Shown one piece after another: positions 35,301 through 38,300 of a stretch of DNA of 64,000 bases (its first letter is position 1; each line of letters starts with the position of its first letter). The stretch is taken from the NCBI GenBank assembly GCA_963693305.1, contig OY855903.1:51917150-51981149 (forward strand), in the 5' to 3' direction. The notes beneath the pieces were generated by a model that did not search any database, was not told the DNA's origin, and saw only the letters and a program-made list of their open reading frames with translations. Origin of the DNA: Meandrina meandrites. Taxonomy: Eukaryota > Cnidaria > Anthozoa > Scleractinia > Meandrinidae. Made by a program: the position numbers and the translations under genes.

Positions 35301-38300
35301 GAGATTACGCAGCTTACCAAGAGAAGAGACAGAGACTGTTGGATTGGTATAATCAGCAGAGAGATGAGGAGCATCAGGCTAATTTAAATCTCTCAGAAAC
35401 TGATGAGGCTTTCAAACTCTACTCTCAGACACATCCGGATTACTCTCTTCAAGAACCTCGATTATCTGATTACTACCGACCTAGTGATGATCAGAGAGTG
35501 GGTGAGATGGTCTACGTCGGAGGAGGGATGTTGGCGTTGGGTTATTTAGCGAGTAGATTATTGTAAAGTAAATAATAAGTTTAAAGATTCTTTACTTATC
35601 AAGTAAAGAATCATGGAATATGACCCGACAGAGACTGACAATCCTTTTGAACCGGTCGACCCCGGTAATGACGATGATGAGGGGGAATCGATACCTATGA
35701 CCTCAACATCGAGAAGAGGTTACGACAATCCCAACTACCGAGAGGAGACATCTTTCATTGATAATTGGGATGATAACACTCCACTTATACGAAGAGAGGA
35801 GAGAAGAGATGACGCTTGGGAAAGGATTCGAGAGAAGTATCCGAAGGTCAATCCTGCCAACTCCTCTTTCACATCTGACATAGACGAGTATGATCGAGTG
35901 GTCGTTAGAATGAAAAGAAAGGGAGGTAAGAGTTACCCTCTTTTTAAACCTGATGGTGAACTGAATGAAAAATTACCGAAGACCATAAAAGAGAGTTTAG
36001 GGCCCTCTGCGGAGAAAGTCATCGAGACTAATGAGAGAGAGATAACGAGGAGAAGAGAGAAAGAGAAGGAGCTCGAGTCTTCACGTAAAGATGCCGGGTC
36101 TAGTGGAAAAGAGAACATCGATCGTAACATTGAACAGCAGAGAGAGGAGATAGAGAATCTGGAGAGGGAGAACGAAGTGATAGAGGAACGCATGTCAATA
36201 AGAGATAGAGTGAAGGCTATCTTTAAAAAGTACGGTTTCACCGCGTTCGCTGTTCTCTCCGCTGTGGGCGCAGTGATCGGTGTGATCGTTTCTAATCTTA
36301 AGAGCGGTCTGTCTAGATTGGGTAAAGGAGTAGGTAACCGTTTTAAAGCTATCGGGAAGAAATTGGGAGAGATACTTCCCGGAATGATCGGTGCGATAGC
36401 AAGTTTCATCTTTAAAACAGCGGGTGAGGCGATCGGTTTTCTCGCAAAGAATGCGTGGTTGTTGATAGTCGCCGTCGTTGTCTACTTCGTTGAACAGGTT
36501 AAAAATAAGAGTAAGAGAAAGTAAATGGAGAGTTACAGAGAGATATACCCTCAGTTGCCAAACGAATACACCGGTGAAAACTTCAGATTAAAACAGTGTG
36601 CAGATTGGTTATCCCTTCTCGAGAAGGATCTGCAGGATTGTGAAAAAGTGTACAAAAAGTATAAACGTGCAAGGAGCGCATTACTCAATCTGTCTACAGG
36701 CAGCGGAACTCTGTCTGTCGCTCTCTGCGGTGGAGGATTGGGTACGGGACTTACCGGAGTCGGTCTTCCCGTCTCGATCGCATTAGGCGTTGTCGGAGGT
36801 GTCTGCGCCTTGACGAGCGTAGCGACAGCGAGTCTTGCAAAAGCTGTATCCGGTAAGGTGAGTAAGCATGAAAAGACCGTCTCTGTCTGTCAAGCGAAGA
36901 TAAACACGATAAAGGACATCGTTTCTAAATCGTTGACGGATAACAAGATAAGTCATGAAGAGTTTGTTTTAATAAAATCCGAGTATGAGAAGTATTATGA
37001 GATGAAGAGATCGATAAGAGAAAAAAACAAAACACCGACGCTTCCTCAGGTGGATGTAAAAAAGATGGAGGAAGAGATTCGTTCAGAGATATTAAAAAAA
37101 CTCACCCAGTCAGAGTGAGCTGTAACTGTATGATAGTGCTATCGAGAGATGAGTCATTTAGAGATCCTCCCTATAATCCTTACTTTGTTTAAAAAGATAT
37201 GATTGATAAATAGATATGAGCAATCAAGACAGTAAGAAAGATGATAAACCCGAACCTAAATCTCTGTGGAACAGATTTCTCGAACGGTATCCCCATGCCG
37301 TCCTGTCTAAATTCCGACGAGTATTTGAAAGATACGATAGAGAGAATAAAGAAGAGCATGTCAAATTCGTCGGAAGGGACGGTTCAGAGTATGAAGTCTT
37401 TGATAAGAAAAGATTGCAGTATACTATGTACTTTCCCGACGATATGAAAAAAGCGTTGGGTCTTCCCGTGGATTTTCCTTTGGAGTTGACACTGAATCCT
37501 CATCCCTCATTACCGATTCCTGCGGTCGATTTCGGTGAGAGTCGACCACTTAAGAGCCTCAACTTGAGAGAGAAGTTAAGTAGACTCGATATATTCGCTA
37601 CGCCAACAGATTATTTCTCCGTACCTGTCAGAGATATATTTACGAATACGGTGATTAAACACACCTCTTCAAAAGAGTCCCATGAATGGTTAAACGGACC
37701 GAATATGCGGTATTGGCCGCAGCAGCTTAACTTCGCTGTCTGGTGTGCAACGACAGGTTGCGGGGTGAGCCTGCGTTCATTATTAGAGGAGAAGATGGGT
37801 GGAATCGATGTGACCGACCATGAACTCAAACTTCCTCCACAGATACGAGCTATTCTCTGGTTTCACGTATACTTTACTATAAGGAGAATCCTGTTTCAGA
37901 TGGGGGGAATACAGAGTTCGATCGCTCTACCCGGTGATCCACCCTTTAATGAAAAGGATAACAGATACGACACTCCTTCTTATAAGAGAATCTGTAAAGA
38001 GTTTAATGTTCCGACCGATAGTGACTTTCGCTGTCATAAAGGAGAGAATCACGGTTTGGGATCTGTTTACATTTGGGTCTCTTACGTAGGACCGTCTAAG
38101 ACTGATTCTTCCTATCCCGGATTTTTTAAATTCAGCGAAGAGGGAGGAGAGGGATCGAAAGGTAATCTTCTACAGTACATATTGAATGATGAGATAGATA
38201 ATGGTTATGAGTACTTTCTCACGAGGGTATCTAACGGATTGACGAACGCCGGTCAGGCGAGATTGAATCAATCGATTGAAGCGCTTGTTTACTGCGTATT

